Source: Roseibium limicola (GTDB lineage: Bacteria; Pseudomonadota; Alphaproteobacteria; Rhizobiales; Stappiaceae). From it: a stretch of DNA of 64,000 bases. The stretch is taken from positions 496,001-560,000 of the forward strand of contig NZ_JAFLNF010000003.1 of the NCBI RefSeq assembly GCF_017313085.1, written 5' to 3'. Position 1 is the stretch's first letter; each line of letters begins with the position of its first letter. Positions 1 through 8,752 of this stretch are shown here, one piece after another. The notes beneath the pieces are model-generated. The model had not been told where the DNA came from and did not search any database. It saw nothing but the letters and a program-made list of their open reading frames with translations. Position numbers and translations under genes: made by a program.

Positions 1-161
1 GACTGGCCAACAAAATGCTTCGATGCGGTTTCCCGAACCTGGCCGGCATTGGAGAAATGGATAAACCCATCGGCGAGGTCCACCGGGGCCCCGGCAAATT
101 CACCGGCAGCCAGTGCCGCATTCCAGAGAGGTTCCGGTAGGATCTTGTAAATCAGACGCAT
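1..161 (-). CDS. DUF952 domain protein, 5' part only
   Basis: The start ATG is the complement of 159-161 and the gene runs off the left edge. About 53 residues are visible, beginning MRLIYKILPEPLWNAA, followed by a DGFIHFS stretch. That opening and the FIHFS motif are typical of the small DUF952 family (about 110 residues), whose biochemical function is not established. The upstream 206 bases separate it from the divergent repressor gene. Family assignment is by eye; the C-terminal half cannot be checked. Confidence 0.75.
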   Translation of the reverse strand, partial: MRLIYKILPEPLWNAALAAGEFAGAPVDLADGFIHFSNAGQVRETASKHFVGQ

Positions 162-287
162 AGCCCAGCCTTTCGCCGCGAAAACCGGGGCGCGCTGCCC
201 CGTAGAAGCGGGCGGACCCTACAGCCCAGAGCCTGCCAGCTCAAGCCGGGCGGCTCACCGCTGGACGGTTTTCAGGAATTTAAGCTT

Positions 288-316
288 TTGACAGCCTTTT
301 TCCCGGAACACATAGT
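288..316 (+). promoter_or_regulatory. sigma70-type promoter of the repressor gene
   Basis: A perfect -35 TTGACA (288-293) is followed by 17 bases and CATAGT (311-316). A near-palindrome around GGGATATATTCC (327-338) lies at or just after the expected start of transcription and could be an operator. The coding start at 368 has GTGGAG 7-8 bases upstream. Confidence 0.5.
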
Positions 317-367
317 CCGAGAAAAGGGATATATTCCTGTCAGCAAGTGGGTAAGTGGAGACGAACC

Positions 368-1012
368 ATGCTGTCCCATGAACAGATCTGGGCCGCCATC
401 GATGCTCTGGCAAAACGCCATGGTCTGACCTCATCGGGTCTGGCCAAGCGTGCCGGACTGGATCCGACCACGTTTAATCCGTCAAAACGGTTTGCCGGAG
501 ACGGGCGCCCGCGTTGGCCGTCGACCGAGTCGCTGTCAAAGATTCTGGAAGCAACCGGCGAATCCGTCGGGCGATTTGTTGCCGGGCTGGACCCTGAAGA
601 GCGTACAGTGACCGCCAGACCGGAGGCCTTCGCCGGCATTCCAGTTGCCGCCTTCTCGTCCGAAGCGGATGCCGACTTCGATGCCAAGGGAGCCCCGACC
701 GGCCCTGCCTGGGAACCGCTGACCCTGCCCCCGCGCAAGGCAGACAAACTCTTTGCGCTGAGCGTCGAGGGCGATGGCTTGCTGCCCGTCTATCGGCACG
801 GGGATGTGGTGGTGATCAGCCGCAAGACCCCGGTTCGGACCGGCGACAGAGTGGTGGTCAAACCAAAGAACAGTCAAATGACCCTGCTGTGTCTGGAACA
901 TCGCACTGCAAAGGCGTATGTCTTCAAAGCCTTGAGTGGAGCTTCCGCTCGCTTGCAATTGGGTCACGAGGACGTCGACTGGATGGGCCGCATCGTATGG
1001 GCGAGCCAATAG
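368..1012 (+). CDS. XRE-family regulator with S24 (LexA/CI-like) C-terminal domain
   Basis: This is a 214-residue regulator. Residues about 1-70 form a helix-turn-helix region (GLTSSGLAKRAGLDPTTF), followed by a loose linker and a C-terminal S24/LexA-like domain from about residue 125. In active S24 proteins the nucleophile sits in a GDSM motif; here the equivalent is GDG (G135-D136-G137), so the serine is absent. The domain probably dimerises without self-cleavage. ATG at 368 is preferred over an in-frame start at 347 because GTGGAG precedes it. A nuclease-fold membrane protein follows 22 bases downstream, so the two may be co-transcribed. The target operator is unknown. Confidence 0.82.
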   Translation: MLSHEQIWAAIDALAKRHGLTSSGLAKRAGLDPTTFNPSKRFAGDGRPRWPSTESLSKILEATGESVGRFVAGLDPEERTVTARPEAFAGIPVAAFSSEADADFDAKGAPTGPAWEPLTLPPRKADKLFALSVEGDGLLPVYRHGDVVVISRKTPVRTGDRVVVKPKNSQMTLLCLEHRTAKAYVFKALSGASARLQLGHEDVDWMGRIVWASQ

Positions 1013-1034
1013 AGCCGGGAACGAAAGCCGAGAC

Positions 1035-1970
1035 ATGCCACCACGCGCCATAGCCTTGCCGGTACTGCTTTTGGTCGTGGCTGGTAGTGCTGTCGCCTGG
1101 CTGAAGCTGGCCCCACCGCCTGCGGTTCCAGAGACGTCTTCTGCCGAACACAATGCGTCATCGACGTTCCTGACAGCTTCGCGCAAGCGCCCTGAGGTCG
1201 CGGCGCCTCGTGAGCAGGACCAGCCAGCCTCGGCTGCACCGCTCCCACATTACCTGCGCAACGTCGCACCGAGTGGCATCCCCGCCCCTGAAGTATCCGG
1301 CCCGCTCTTGCGGGTTGAGGCCCGGCTGCCCGAGATCCGACAACCAGAGCCCGAAGCCTTGCCGACGACCGGAGACCTGATCGTCATTCGTCGGCCTCAA
1401 GTGGTTTCAGCCGGAACCCTGACCGGTAACCACCTCACCCTGCACCTTGCCCATGTCGACGCGCTTGCCAGTAAGGACACTTGCCCATCGGACCTGGGTA
1501 CAGACTGGCCATGCGGGGCACTGGCGCGCACAGCGCTGCGGGCAGTGGTACGGATCTATGCTGTAACCTGCAAGAAAACAGCAGATATAGGGGAGCGCGA
1601 AATCAGCGCCATCTGCGAGCGCGGACCGCTGAACCTGAGCCGCTGGCTCGTCGAATACGGCTGGGCAGTGCCCGATGACACTGCCCCTGAAGATTACACT
1701 GAGCTGGCAGCGGTCGCCAAAGAAGAAGGCAGAGGCCAGTGGAAACGAGACTGGGAACCGCTTCTGGTCGATTCCGATGAGGCCGACACCTATGCCGAAG
1801 AGCAACCACAAGCGAAGTCTTCTGGATCAAGTTCTGTGTCAGAAGGCGGCGACGCGGATCTCTATCTGGACAGCCTGTCCCAACTTGAAATGCTGCCCAG
1901 CCGAAATGCTTTGCCTGAAGCAGTTGCCACCGGGGGCTCTAGCCAGAACAACGCAGAACTGAACCAATAA
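1035..1970 (+). CDS. membrane-anchored SNase/thermonuclease-fold protein
   Basis: This 311-residue protein has an N-terminal hydrophobic segment (about residues 5-23) acting as signal anchor, a proline-rich linker, and a staphylococcal-nuclease-like domain at about residues 110-240. The domain ends with the typical LNLSRWLVEYGWAV and GRGQWKRDW stretches, and two pairs of cysteines could form disulfides. The usual catalytic glutamate region is not obvious (the stretch reads HVDALASKDTC), so nuclease activity is doubtful. A low-complexity acidic tail of about 60 residues follows. It is expected in the envelope, facing the periplasm. ATG 1035 follows the repressor stop by 22 bases. Confidence 0.7.
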   Translation: MPPRAIALPVLLLVVAGSAVAWLKLAPPPAVPETSSAEHNASSTFLTASRKRPEVAAPREQDQPASAAPLPHYLRNVAPSGIPAPEVSGPLLRVEARLPEIRQPEPEALPTTGDLIVIRRPQVVSAGTLTGNHLTLHLAHVDALASKDTCPSDLGTDWPCGALARTALRAVVRIYAVTCKKTADIGEREISAICERGPLNLSRWLVEYGWAVPDDTAPEDYTELAAVAKEEGRGQWKRDWEPLLVDSDEADTYAEEQPQAKSSGSSSVSEGGDADLYLDSLSQLEMLPSRNALPEAVATGGSSQNNAELNQ

Positions 1971-2008
1971 ACCGTCGGCCGGTGCGAAGGCCCGCTTTAC
2001 CGCCTGCC

Positions 2009-2584
2009 TCAATGACGCGAAGGCCAATCGCGACAGAGCGCGTCCAGGGCCTCCTCCGGCCCTTCCAGCATCAGCGTCACCCCGCCAGCATCGAATACCC
2101 TGTCAACGATGTCCACCGGAGCCAGGCCGACCTGCCGCTCCAGGTCGGCTGTTTGCGAGAAAGTGGCCGAGACCTTCGCCTCCGCACGCCTTTCAAAGGC
2201 AACCAGCTCAGCTTTCTGAATGGCATCTGCCGCAGCGCCTGAGTAGGCTCGCGCCAGCCCGCCACCACCAAGTTTTGTGCCGCCGAAATAGCGCACCACA
2301 ATCACACCGACATTCACGAGTGCCGGTCCCTGCAGGACTTTCAGAGTTGGCATGCCAGAGGTTCCGGAAGGCTCGCCGTCGTCCTTCCCGATTTCCTCGA
2401 CCCGTCCGTCGTCATGCAGTTTGCGAAAGGCGTTGACCAAATGGTTGGCCTTGCGGTGCTCTGCCCGCAGCTCTTCCATCCGCCGCCCAAAATCGGGCAG
2501 CGGCATGAGGAAGGCGTAAAAGCGCGACTTCCGGTCTTCGAGAAAACCTTCGAACTCACGCTCAACCGTAAAATAGTCGGGCAT
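2009..2584 (-). CDS. yigZ: IMPACT/YigZ family protein
   Basis: A 191-residue protein of the usual family length. The N-terminal UPF0029 domain contains the signatures KSRFYAFLMPL, KANHLVNAF, DDGEPSGTSGMP and VVRYFGGTKLGGGGL; a ferredoxin-like C-terminal domain follows. Bacterial YigZ is linked to translation control through its eukaryotic homologue IMPACT, but the molecular role is not established. It lies 8 bases downstream of dcd on the same strand and is probably co-transcribed with it. Confidence 0.9.
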   Translation of the reverse strand: MPDYFTVEREFEGFLEDRKSRFYAFLMPLPDFGRRMEELRAEHRKANHLVNAFRKLHDDGRVEEIGKDDGEPSGTSGMPTLKVLQGPALVNVGVIVVRYFGGTKLGGGGLARAYSGAAADAIQKAELVAFERRAEAKVSATFSQTADLERQVGLAPVDIVDRVFDAGGVTLMLEGPEEALDALCRDWPSRH

Positions 2585-2592
2585 TGGCCGGT

Positions 2593-3717
2593 TCAGTCCA
2601 CTGCCCGGAAGTGCTTGGAGAGTTTCAGTGCCTGCCCTTGGTAATTGGAGCCAATCCCCTCGCCATAAAGGGTGGCTGGGCGTTGGGACATTTTCTCATA
2701 AACCAGGCGACCAACCGTTTGGCCATGTTCAAGAATAAATGGCACATCGTGAGAACGGACCTCTAGGACAGCGCGTGAGCCCACACCACCGGCACTGGAA
2801 TGACCAAAGCCTGGATCAAAGAACCCTGCGTAGTGAACGCGGAATTCTCCCACGAGGGCATCGAATGGCACCATTTCCGCAGCATAATCCGGCGGAACGT
2901 GAACGGCTTCCTGACTGACAAGAATGTAGAATTCATTCGGATCAAGGATCAGCTCTGCGGCGCCACGACGGTAGATCGGCTCCCAGAAGTCGAGCGGTGC
3001 ATGGGCGCCCGGCTTGTCGACGTCGATCAGTCCTGAGTGGTGCTTGGCGCGATAGCCAACCAGCGAGCCTTTGCCGGAGCCTTCCAGATCGATGGACAGT
3101 TGCACACCACCGCCAATGCGCTCATTGCCACCCGTCACCAACGTATGTTCCCGATGCACCATCTGCAGGAACTGATCGGAAATCAGACTTTCACCTCGCC
3201 GAAACCTGATCTGGCTTAGGCGGGACCCCGTGCGCACCAGAATAGGGAACGTCAGCGGCGAGATTTCAGCGTAAAGCGGCCCAGCGTAGCCGGCCGGAAC
3301 CGTGTCAAAGGCAACGCCCTGATCCGTGATGACGCGGGTGAACACATCGAGGCGCCCGGTGGAGCTTTTAGGATTGGCCGTGGCGGATATATCAGCGGGA
3401 AGAACAAGGCTTTCCTGCAAGGGGACGATATAGACACAACCAGTCTCCAGCACGGCGCCTTGGGCCAGATCGACCTTGTGCAGCTTGAGATTTTCCAGCT
3501 TCTTCAACACCGTCGGGTCTGGACCCGTGAGGAAGCTCGCCCGAACCCGGTAGGCGGTCGCCCCAAGGCGCAAATCTAGGCTCGCAGGCTGTATCTGCCC
3601 GTCAACAGGAGCCTGATCAGATACGATGGATCCATCGTCGAACATCTGTTCGATGGCCTGCACAGGCAAAATACCCGAGACGTCCGCTGCCATGGTCTGC
3701 CTGATCCTCTCGCTCAC
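2593..3717 (-). CDS. dcd: dCTP deaminase, long alphaproteobacterial two-domain form
   Basis: This enzyme deaminates dCTP to dUTP for thymidylate synthesis. At 374 residues it is about twice the length of E. coli Dcd and matches the alphaproteobacterial form with two dUTPase-like halves. The first half shows QPASLDLRLG and NPKSSTGRLDVFTRVITDQG, the substrate-binding and catalytic region; the second half begins near residue 215 and repeats the fold (SHDVPFILEHGQTVGRLVYEKM). Cytoplasmic. An alternative start exists at the second methionine (residue 9). The gene is divergent from metZ, with the riboswitch leader between them. Confidence 0.9.
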   Translation of the reverse strand: MSERIRQTMAADVSGILPVQAIEQMFDDGSIVSDQAPVDGQIQPASLDLRLGATAYRVRASFLTGPDPTVLKKLENLKLHKVDLAQGAVLETGCVYIVPLQESLVLPADISATANPKSSTGRLDVFTRVITDQGVAFDTVPAGYAGPLYAEISPLTFPILVRTGSRLSQIRFRRGESLISDQFLQMVHREHTLVTGGNERIGGGVQLSIDLEGSGKGSLVGYRAKHHSGLIDVDKPGAHAPLDFWEPIYRRGAAELILDPNEFYILVSQEAVHVPPDYAAEMVPFDALVGEFRVHYAGFFDPGFGHSSAGGVGSRAVLEVRSHDVPFILEHGQTVGRLVYEKMSQRPATLYGEGIGSNYQGQALKLSKHFRAVD

Positions 3718-3791
3718 CCGACTTTAACTCTCACTTTCCCTGTGCTTAGCCGATTGGGGCAGATACGCCAACCGGATTTCACCGCAAAGCG

Positions 3792-3820
3792 TTGACCGCC
3801 GCCCGCTTTTGGCCTATTCA
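3792..3820 (+). promoter_or_regulatory. promoter of metZ
   Basis: TTGACC (3792-3797), a 17-base spacer and TATTCA (3815-3820) form a sigma70-type promoter. The predicted transcript would start near 3827, immediately before the SAM-II aptamer, which supports both calls. Confidence 0.65.
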
Positions 3821-3830
3821 CCCGGTATAT

Positions 3831-3885
3831 CTCGTGGTCATTTGAGCCGGCCGGCTTGCAGCCACATTAAACAAGTCGCTAAACA
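3831..3885 (+). promoter_or_regulatory. SAM-II riboswitch aptamer
   Basis: The stretch shows the conserved SAM-II (metA element) layout: a P1 stem (GTGG 3834-3837 with CCAC 3862-3865), the ATTTGAGC segment, GGCTTGCAGCCAC, and the A-rich 3' tail ACAAGTCGCTAAA whose CAAG can pair with CTTG (3855-3858) in the pseudoknot. It stands in front of metZ, a classical SAM-II target in Alphaproteobacteria, so high S-adenosylmethionine should reduce metZ expression. Confidence 0.9.
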
Positions 3886-3886
3886 G

Positions 3887-3926
3887 GCCGGGATCCAAAA
3901 GACCCCGGCTCACGGCCGGGTTTTTT
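3887..3926 (+). terminator. riboswitch expression platform: alternative hairpin and intrinsic terminator
   Basis: CCCGGC (3904-3909) can pair with GCCGGG downstream (3915-3920), giving a 6-bp hairpin followed by T6 (3921-3926), an intrinsic terminator. The same CCCGGC can pair instead with GCCGGG upstream (3887-3892), which would prevent the terminator. Only one of the two can form. This suggests transcriptional control of metZ by the SAM-II aptamer just upstream. Confidence 0.65.
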
Positions 3927-3945
3927 GCTTTTGGAGTAGACTGAT

Positions 3946-5145
3946 ATGACCACCCGCGATCCCAATGACTCCTCGTCCTGGCGTCCGGCCACCCAGCTGG
4001 TCCACGGCGGCACCACGCGTTCCCAGTTCGGCGAGACGTCCGAGACGCTCTACCTGACGCAAGGGTTCGTCTATGACACTGCCGAATTCGCCGAGCGACG
4101 GTTCAACGGCGAAGAGCCGGGCTTCGTATACTCGCGCTATGCCAATCCGACAGTTGCGATGTTCGAAGACCGGATCAAGATGCTGGAAGGCGCCGAGGCT
4201 GCGCGCGCCACCGCGTCTGGAATGGCTGCTGTCAATCTGGCGCTGATGGCTGCAGTGAAGGCCGGAGACCATGTGGTCGCGGCCAAGGCGCTGTTCGGGT
4301 CTTGCCGCTATATCGTTGAAACGCTGTTGCCGCGCTTCGGCGTTGAAAGCACCCTGGTGGATGGCACGGACATCGACCAATGGAAGGCTGCCGTCAGGCC
4401 AAACACCAAGGCGCTGTTCCTGGAAAGTCCGACCAATCCGACGCTCGAAGTCATCGACATTTCAGCTGTCGCAGACATCGCCCATTCGGTCGGCGCCCGA
4501 CTCATCGTCGACAATGTGTTCGCCACCCCGATGTTCCAGTCGCCGCTTTCGCTTGGAGCCGATGTAGTGGTCTATTCAGCCACCAAGCACATCGATGGTC
4601 AGGGCCGTTGTCTCGGCGGTGTCGTGCTTTCCGATGAAAAGTGGATCACCGAAGAGGTGATGCCATTCGTCAAGCACACCGGCCCGCACATGAGCCCCTT
4701 CTCTGCATGGGTTCTGCTGAAAGGGCTGGAAACGCTTCCGCTGCGGGTGGCACAACAGACCGCCAATGCAGCCAAGATCGCAGATTACCTTGCAGAACAG
4801 TCTGCTGTCAGCCGTCTGGTGTATCCAGGTCGCGCCGACCATCCGCAGGCAGACCTCATCAAGCGGCAGATGACCGGTGGCTCGACCATGGTGGCGTTTG
4901 AGATCGATGGCGGCAAAGAAGCAGCCTTCCGGTTCCTCAACGCGTTGGAGATCATCCGGATCTCCAACAACCTTGGCGACGCGAAATCGCTGATCACCCA
5001 TCCGGCGACAACGACCCACCAGTCGATCGGAGAAGACGCACGCGCCGAACTGGATATCTCAGGAGGCTTGCTACGGATGTCGATTGGCCTGGAAGACGCT
5101 CAGGATCTGATTGACGACATCGAAAAGGCACTCAAGGCAGTCTGA
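3946..5145 (+). CDS. metZ: O-succinylhomoserine sulfhydrylase
   Basis: A 399-residue PLP enzyme of the Cys/Met metabolism family that makes homocysteine from O-succinylhomoserine and sulfide. The PLP lysine lies in SATKHIDG (about residues 208-215); YSRYANPTVAMFE and EGAEAARATASGMAA are the usual substrate and cofactor loops. The C-terminal SLITHPATTTHQSI motif is typical of the family. Cytoplasmic. GGAG stands 7-8 bases before the ATG, right after the leader terminator. A SAM-II riboswitch upstream implies feedback by S-adenosylmethionine. The alternative reading, O-acetylhomoserine sulfhydrylase, is less likely from length and context. Confidence 0.93.
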   Translation: MTTRDPNDSSSWRPATQLVHGGTTRSQFGETSETLYLTQGFVYDTAEFAERRFNGEEPGFVYSRYANPTVAMFEDRIKMLEGAEAARATASGMAAVNLALMAAVKAGDHVVAAKALFGSCRYIVETLLPRFGVESTLVDGTDIDQWKAAVRPNTKALFLESPTNPTLEVIDISAVADIAHSVGARLIVDNVFATPMFQSPLSLGADVVVYSATKHIDGQGRCLGGVVLSDEKWITEEVMPFVKHTGPHMSPFSAWVLLKGLETLPLRVAQQTANAAKIADYLAEQSAVSRLVYPGRADHPQADLIKRQMTGGSTMVAFEIDGGKEAAFRFLNALEIIRISNNLGDAKSLITHPATTTHQSIGEDARAELDISGGLLRMSIGLEDAQDLIDDIEKALKAV

Positions 5146-5171
5146 TCGCTGGCTTTGAGCTGTGATTTTTG

Positions 5172-5205
5172 AAACCTTTCCCGCCCCGGCGGGGAAGGTT
5201 TTTTT
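5172..5205 (+). terminator. intrinsic terminator of metZ
   Basis: A GC-rich hairpin with arms around ACCTTTCCCGC and GCGGGGAAGGT (one T-G pair) is followed by T7 (5199-5205). It lies 27 bases after the metZ stop and faces the convergent phosphatidyltransferase gene. Confidence 0.8.
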
Positions 5206-5240
5206 CAATTTCAGTGCGGCATCGCATCCAGACATCTGCT

Positions 5241-5879
5241 TCATTTCAAAGCCTGAGCGCTGCTGATTGCCCGTGCAGCGGCCGAAAGCCAGCAAACCAT
5301 GGCAAATCCCCAGGCAAGCCAGACGAAGCCTTGCGGGAAAGTGCACATGACGAGAAACAAGGCGATGGTCTCCGCGCCCTCGGCAATGCCCGACAGGTAA
5401 TACAGGGATTTTCGCCCCTGGGCGGTCGTCTCCAGCCCGCGCTTTTCTGCCATGACAGCAAAGGCGAGGAAGGCGGAGCCATTGGCGTAAAAACTAAAGA
5501 GCAGCGCAGCCGCCGCCAAGGCATTGCCCGCCGGATCGGCCAATGCAAAGGCAAATGGCACGCCGGCGTAAAAGAAAAAATCCAGAACGATATCGAGGTA
5601 GCCGCCGCGGTCGGTTTTTTGGGTCAGCCGCGCCACCGCACCATCCACACCGTCGGCAAGACGATTGAGGCAGATCAGCAAAAAGCCCAACCAGTAAACC
5701 TCACAGGCAATGGCAAGACAGGCCGCAGCCCCCAGACCAAAACCGGCCAGCGTTATTTGCGTCGCCGAAACGCCTGTCTTGGCCAAGGGCGCGGCCAAAG
5801 CGTTAAGCGGCGGGTCGATGAGCGGGCGCAGGCGAGCATCAAACATTGGCGATCCGGTTCCGATCTGCAGGACTGTCAC
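5241..5879 (-). CDS. CDP-alcohol phosphatidyltransferase family membrane protein
   Basis: A 212-residue integral membrane enzyme with about six hydrophobic segments. The CAP signature is complete: D76-G-V-D79-G80-A-V-A83-R84, then G92-G-Y-L-D96-I-V-L-D100. The family transfers a phosphatidyl group from CDP-diacylglycerol to an alcohol acceptor (for example glycerol phosphate, serine or inositol); the acceptor cannot be read from the sequence. Located in the inner membrane. The start may be the methionine at residue 12 instead of the first. It converges on metZ and is divergent from apaG. Confidence 0.85.
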   Translation of the reverse strand: MTVLQIGTGSPMFDARLRPLIDPPLNALAAPLAKTGVSATQITLAGFGLGAAACLAIACEVYWLGFLLICLNRLADGVDGAVARLTQKTDRGGYLDIVLDFFFYAGVPFAFALADPAGNALAAAALLFSFYANGSAFLAFAVMAEKRGLETTAQGRKSLYYLSGIAEGAETIALFLVMCTFPQGFVWLAWGFAMVCWLSAAARAISSAQALK

Positions 5880-5993
5880 TATCTTTTTTGGAAAATCCGG
5901 GGGGCAGCAGCAAGGTCGGATCTTTCAACTTTTCGACAAAACCCCTATAAGCCTGCCGCTAGAGACAAAGACCTCATATCAGAAGATCGAGTC

Positions 5994-6395
5994 GTGTCAG
6001 GACAATATCGCGCCATAACCCAAGGCATCACCGTTTCGGTAGAGCCATTTTATCTGGACGAGGAAAGCCGTCCAGAGCAAGGCCGCTATGTCTGGGCCTA
6101 CATGGTGGAAATCAAAAACGATACGGACACACCGGTGCATCTGAGAAGCCGGCACTGGATCATCATGGACGGTCAGGGCCGTGTCGAAGAGGTTCAGGGA
6201 CCGGGAGTCGTCGGTGAAGAACCGGTGATCGAGCCGGGCGAGGCCTACGAGTACTCCTCCGGCTGCCCTTTGAGAACACCATCCGGCATCATGTCCGGCA
6301 GTTACGGCATGGAGCGGGAGGATGGTAGCTCATTCGACGTCACCATCCCGGCATTCTCCCTCGACCTCCCGGACGTCGCCCGCAGCCTGAACTGA
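5994..6395 (+). CDS. apaG: ApaG family protein
   Basis: This 133-residue protein is one ApaG domain, with RYVWAYMVEIKND, SRHWIIMDGQGRVEEVQGPGVVGEEPVIEPG, SGCPLRTPSGIMSGSYGM and IPAFSLDL, all hallmarks of the family. ApaG has a fibronectin-like beta fold. It is linked to cobalt/magnesium tolerance and Ap4A levels in enterobacteria, but the mechanism is unsettled. The long open frame upstream of 5994 is antisense to the neighbouring gene, so GTG at 5994, which gives the family's normal length, was chosen. Confidence 0.92.
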   Translation: MSGQYRAITQGITVSVEPFYLDEESRPEQGRYVWAYMVEIKNDTDTPVHLRSRHWIIMDGQGRVEEVQGPGVVGEEPVIEPGEAYEYSSGCPLRTPSGIMSGSYGMEREDGSSFDVTIPAFSLDLPDVARSLN

Positions 6396-6405
6396 CCCTC
6401 AGCCG

Positions 6406-6819
6406 TCAAACGCGTCTGTGACGTGCAATCGCCCCACGCTCGATGGCAGCAGTGGTCAATTTGTCCAGACGCAACCGATCCCGCAGGATCTGCAGAACTC
6501 TTAATTCCTCGCGAGAGACATCCATGTCGGCGGCGGCAACATCCACCGCCATGGCATAGGCGGTATCATAGAGATGGACCGGAAGCGCGTCCGCCACAAG
6601 GCTGAGAACATCCGTCAGGCCCGTCTCACCCTGCAGCCGCTCCCCGCATCGCTGAGCCGCTGGGAGAACATCTGCCGGATCAAAATCGGTAAAGACCGGG
6701 AGTGTGCGCGCCATATCGCCGATGGCTGCCAACTCGCTATCCGTCATCTTGGCGTCCGATGCGGACGTAATGACCATGACGTAAATAAGAGCTTCATGAA
6801 TGCTGACTGTCTCGCTCAT
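6406..6819 (-). CDS. TerB-like (tellurite resistance TerB family) protein
   Basis: A 137-residue all-helical acidic protein with the TerB pattern MVITSASDAKMTDSEL, an acidic helix pair near residues 20-30, and a second acidic pair at about 93-105 (AAADMDVSREELRVL). TerB-like domains bind metal and occur in many stress and envelope systems; no ter operon is nearby, so a role in tellurite resistance should not be assumed. It converges on apaG with 10 bases between the stops. Confidence 0.78.
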   Translation of the reverse strand: MSETVSIHEALIYVMVITSASDAKMTDSELAAIGDMARTLPVFTDFDPADVLPAAQRCGERLQGETGLTDVLSLVADALPVHLYDTAYAMAVDVAAADMDVSREELRVLQILRDRLRLDKLTTAAIERGAIARHRRV

Positions 6820-7041
6820 GCCCTACGCACCACCTTTGTTTCTGAAGTCCGCTTGCACTCTTGCAAGTTCTTCCGAGAGTTAGGTTGCGAAACTCTCGCT
6901 TTCAAGCGAGAATCCCGAGATCTTCGTTGACGCCAGCCCCCGGCCTTTCTAGTGTCGCCGCGCTTTCACGGTGGGGCCGCTTCCCTGCTTCGATCAAGCA
7001 TATATCCCTTAAAAAAGACCCAGAAACAGAAACAGAGCATT

Positions 7042-8700
7042 ATGACCGACAGTTCCCTGCCACCGCTTGACCTATCGCCTGAATTCGTCGAGGCGGCCCG
7101 GACTTCCAAAGCCTGGCCGTTCGAAGAAGCGCGAAAACTGGTCAAACGGGTCGAAAAGCGGGATCCGTCGCAGCCGGTGCTGTTCGAGACCGGCTATGGC
7201 CCCTCAGGCCTGCCGCACATCGGCACCTTCGGCGAGGTGGCCCGCACAACCATGGTGCGCACCGCCTTCCGCCTGCTGACCGAAGACAAGATTCCGACGC
7301 GCCTCCTGTGCTTCTCCGATGACATGGACGGTATGCGCAAGATCCCGGAAAACGTGCCGGACAGAGCAGCTCTGGAGCCCTATCTGCAGATGCCGCTGAC
7401 GGTCGTCCCCAATCCATTTGGCGGCGAGCACAAGAGCTTCGGCGACCACAACAACGCCATGCTGCGCCGGTTTCTCGATACCTTCGGCTTCGACTACGAG
7501 TTCGCCAGCGCGACCGAGTACTACAAGTCCGGCAAGTTCGACGAGATCCTGCTGACAGCGGTTGCCAAGTACAAGGAACTGATGGCGGTGATGCTGCCGA
7601 CGCTGGGCGAAGAACGCCAGGCCACTTACAGCCCATTCCTGCCGATCTCACCGATCTCCGGGCGTGTGCTCTACGTTCCGATGAAAGACGTCAATGGCAA
7701 GGACGGCACGATAACCTTTGAAGACGAAGACGGCTCGGATGTCACGCTGCCCGTCACCGGCGGCAATGTGAAGCTGCAGTGGAAGCCGGACTTCGGTGCC
7801 CGCTGGGCAGCCCTTGACGTGGACTTTGAAATGTTCGGCAAGGACCACGGCCCGAACATGCCGCTGTACGACAAGATCTCCAAGGTGCTGGGTGCCAAGC
7901 CGCCGGAGCATTTCGTCTATGAGCTCTTCCTCGCAGATGATGGCTCAAAAATCTCCAAATCCAAGGGCAACGGCCTGAGCATCGACGAGTGGCTGACCTA
8001 CGCCCCGACGGAAAGCCTGGCGCTCTACATGTTCCAAAAGCCGAAGACAGCCAAGAAGCTGTACTTTGAGGTGATCCCGAAGGCCGTCGACGAGTATTTC
8101 ACGTTCGCTCAGAAGTACGCCGACATGCCGGTGGAACAGAAGCTGCAAAACCCGGCATGGCACATCCACTCCGGCGCCGTTCCGGCCATTGACATGCCGG
8201 TGCCGTTTGCCATGCTGTTGAACTTGGTGTCTGCCTCGAATGCGGAGAACAAGGACGTTCTGTGGGCGTTCATCACCCGCTATGCGCCGGGCGTTACGGC
8301 TGACACCCATCCGCATCTGGATGCGCTGGTCGGCTACGCGATCCGTTACTTCGACGATTTCGTCAAGCCGAACAAGTCGTTCAAGACCCCGGACGAGGTT
8401 GAACTGGACGCACTGAAGACGCTCGATGTCAGCCTGGCCGCCCTGCCAGCCGACGCGGATGGTGCGGTTATTCAGGATGCAGTGCTGGATGTGGCACGCC
8501 AGATCGAACGCTACCAGGATCCGAAGAAGAAAAGCCCGGACGGTGGCCCCGGCGTTTCTGTCGCCTGGTTCTCCGCGCTTTACCAGCTGCTTCTGGGTCA
8601 GGAAAAAGGCCCACGCTTCGGTTCCTTTGTGGCGCTCTATGGCATCGCGGAAACCCGCGCGCTGATTGCAAAGGCCCTGGCCGGCGCGCACACAGCCTGA
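7042..8700 (+). CDS. lysK: class I lysyl-tRNA synthetase
   Basis: A 552-residue class I aminoacyl-tRNA synthetase that charges tRNA-Lys. It shows the HIGH-type motif HIGT (59-62) in [13 protein letters not shown] and the KMSKS-type motif KISKSKGNG near residue 303. Most bacteria carry the unrelated class II enzyme; the class I form is normal in Hyphomicrobiales and other Alphaproteobacteria. Length fits the family. ATG 7042 is chosen over an in-frame start at 6952, which lies in poorly conserved sequence. A strong terminator follows the stop. The 220-base leader has small hairpins but no T-box features. Confidence 0.95.
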   Translation: MTDSSLPPLDLSPEFVEAARTSKAWPFEEARKLVKRVEKRDPSQPVLFETGYGPSGLPHIGTFGEVARTTMVRTAFRLLTEDKIPTRLLCFSDDMDGMRKIPENVPDRAALEPYLQMPLTVVPNPFGGEHKSFGDHNNAMLRRFLDTFGFDYEFASATEYYKSGKFDEILLTAVAKYKELMAVMLPTLGEERQATYSPFLPISPISGRVLYVPMKDVNGKDGTITFEDEDGSDVTLPVTGGNVKLQWKPDFGARWAALDVDFEMFGKDHGPNMPLYDKISKVLGAKPPEHFVYELFLADDGSKISKSKGNGLSIDEWLTYAPTESLALYMFQKPKTAKKLYFEVIPKAVDEYFTFAQKYADMPVEQKLQNPAWHIHSGAVPAIDMPVPFAMLLNLVSASNAENKDVLWAFITRYAPGVTADTHPHLDALVGYAIRYFDDFVKPNKSFKTPDEVELDALKTLDVSLAALPADADGAVIQDAVLDVARQIERYQDPKKKSPDGGPGVSVAWFSALYQLLLGQEKGPRFGSFVALYGIAETRALIAKALAGAHTA

Positions 8701-8717
8701 TCGTCCGAAGTCGAGAC

Positions 8718-8747
8718 CAAAAAAGGCGGCTACCGGCCGCCTTTTTT
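8718..8747. terminator. bidirectional terminator between lysK and the ion channel gene
   Basis: GGCGGC (8725-8730) and GCCGCC (8736-8741) form a stem flanked by an A-run on the left and T6 on the right, so it can terminate both the rightward lysK transcript and the leftward channel transcript. Confidence 0.85.
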
Positions 8748-8752
8748 ATGTT

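Noticed and set aside
6820..7041. T-box or other tRNA-sensing leader before lysK
   Set aside because: Small hairpins are present (for example TCTCGC/GCGAGA), but there is no T-box consensus and the lineage does not normally use T-boxes.
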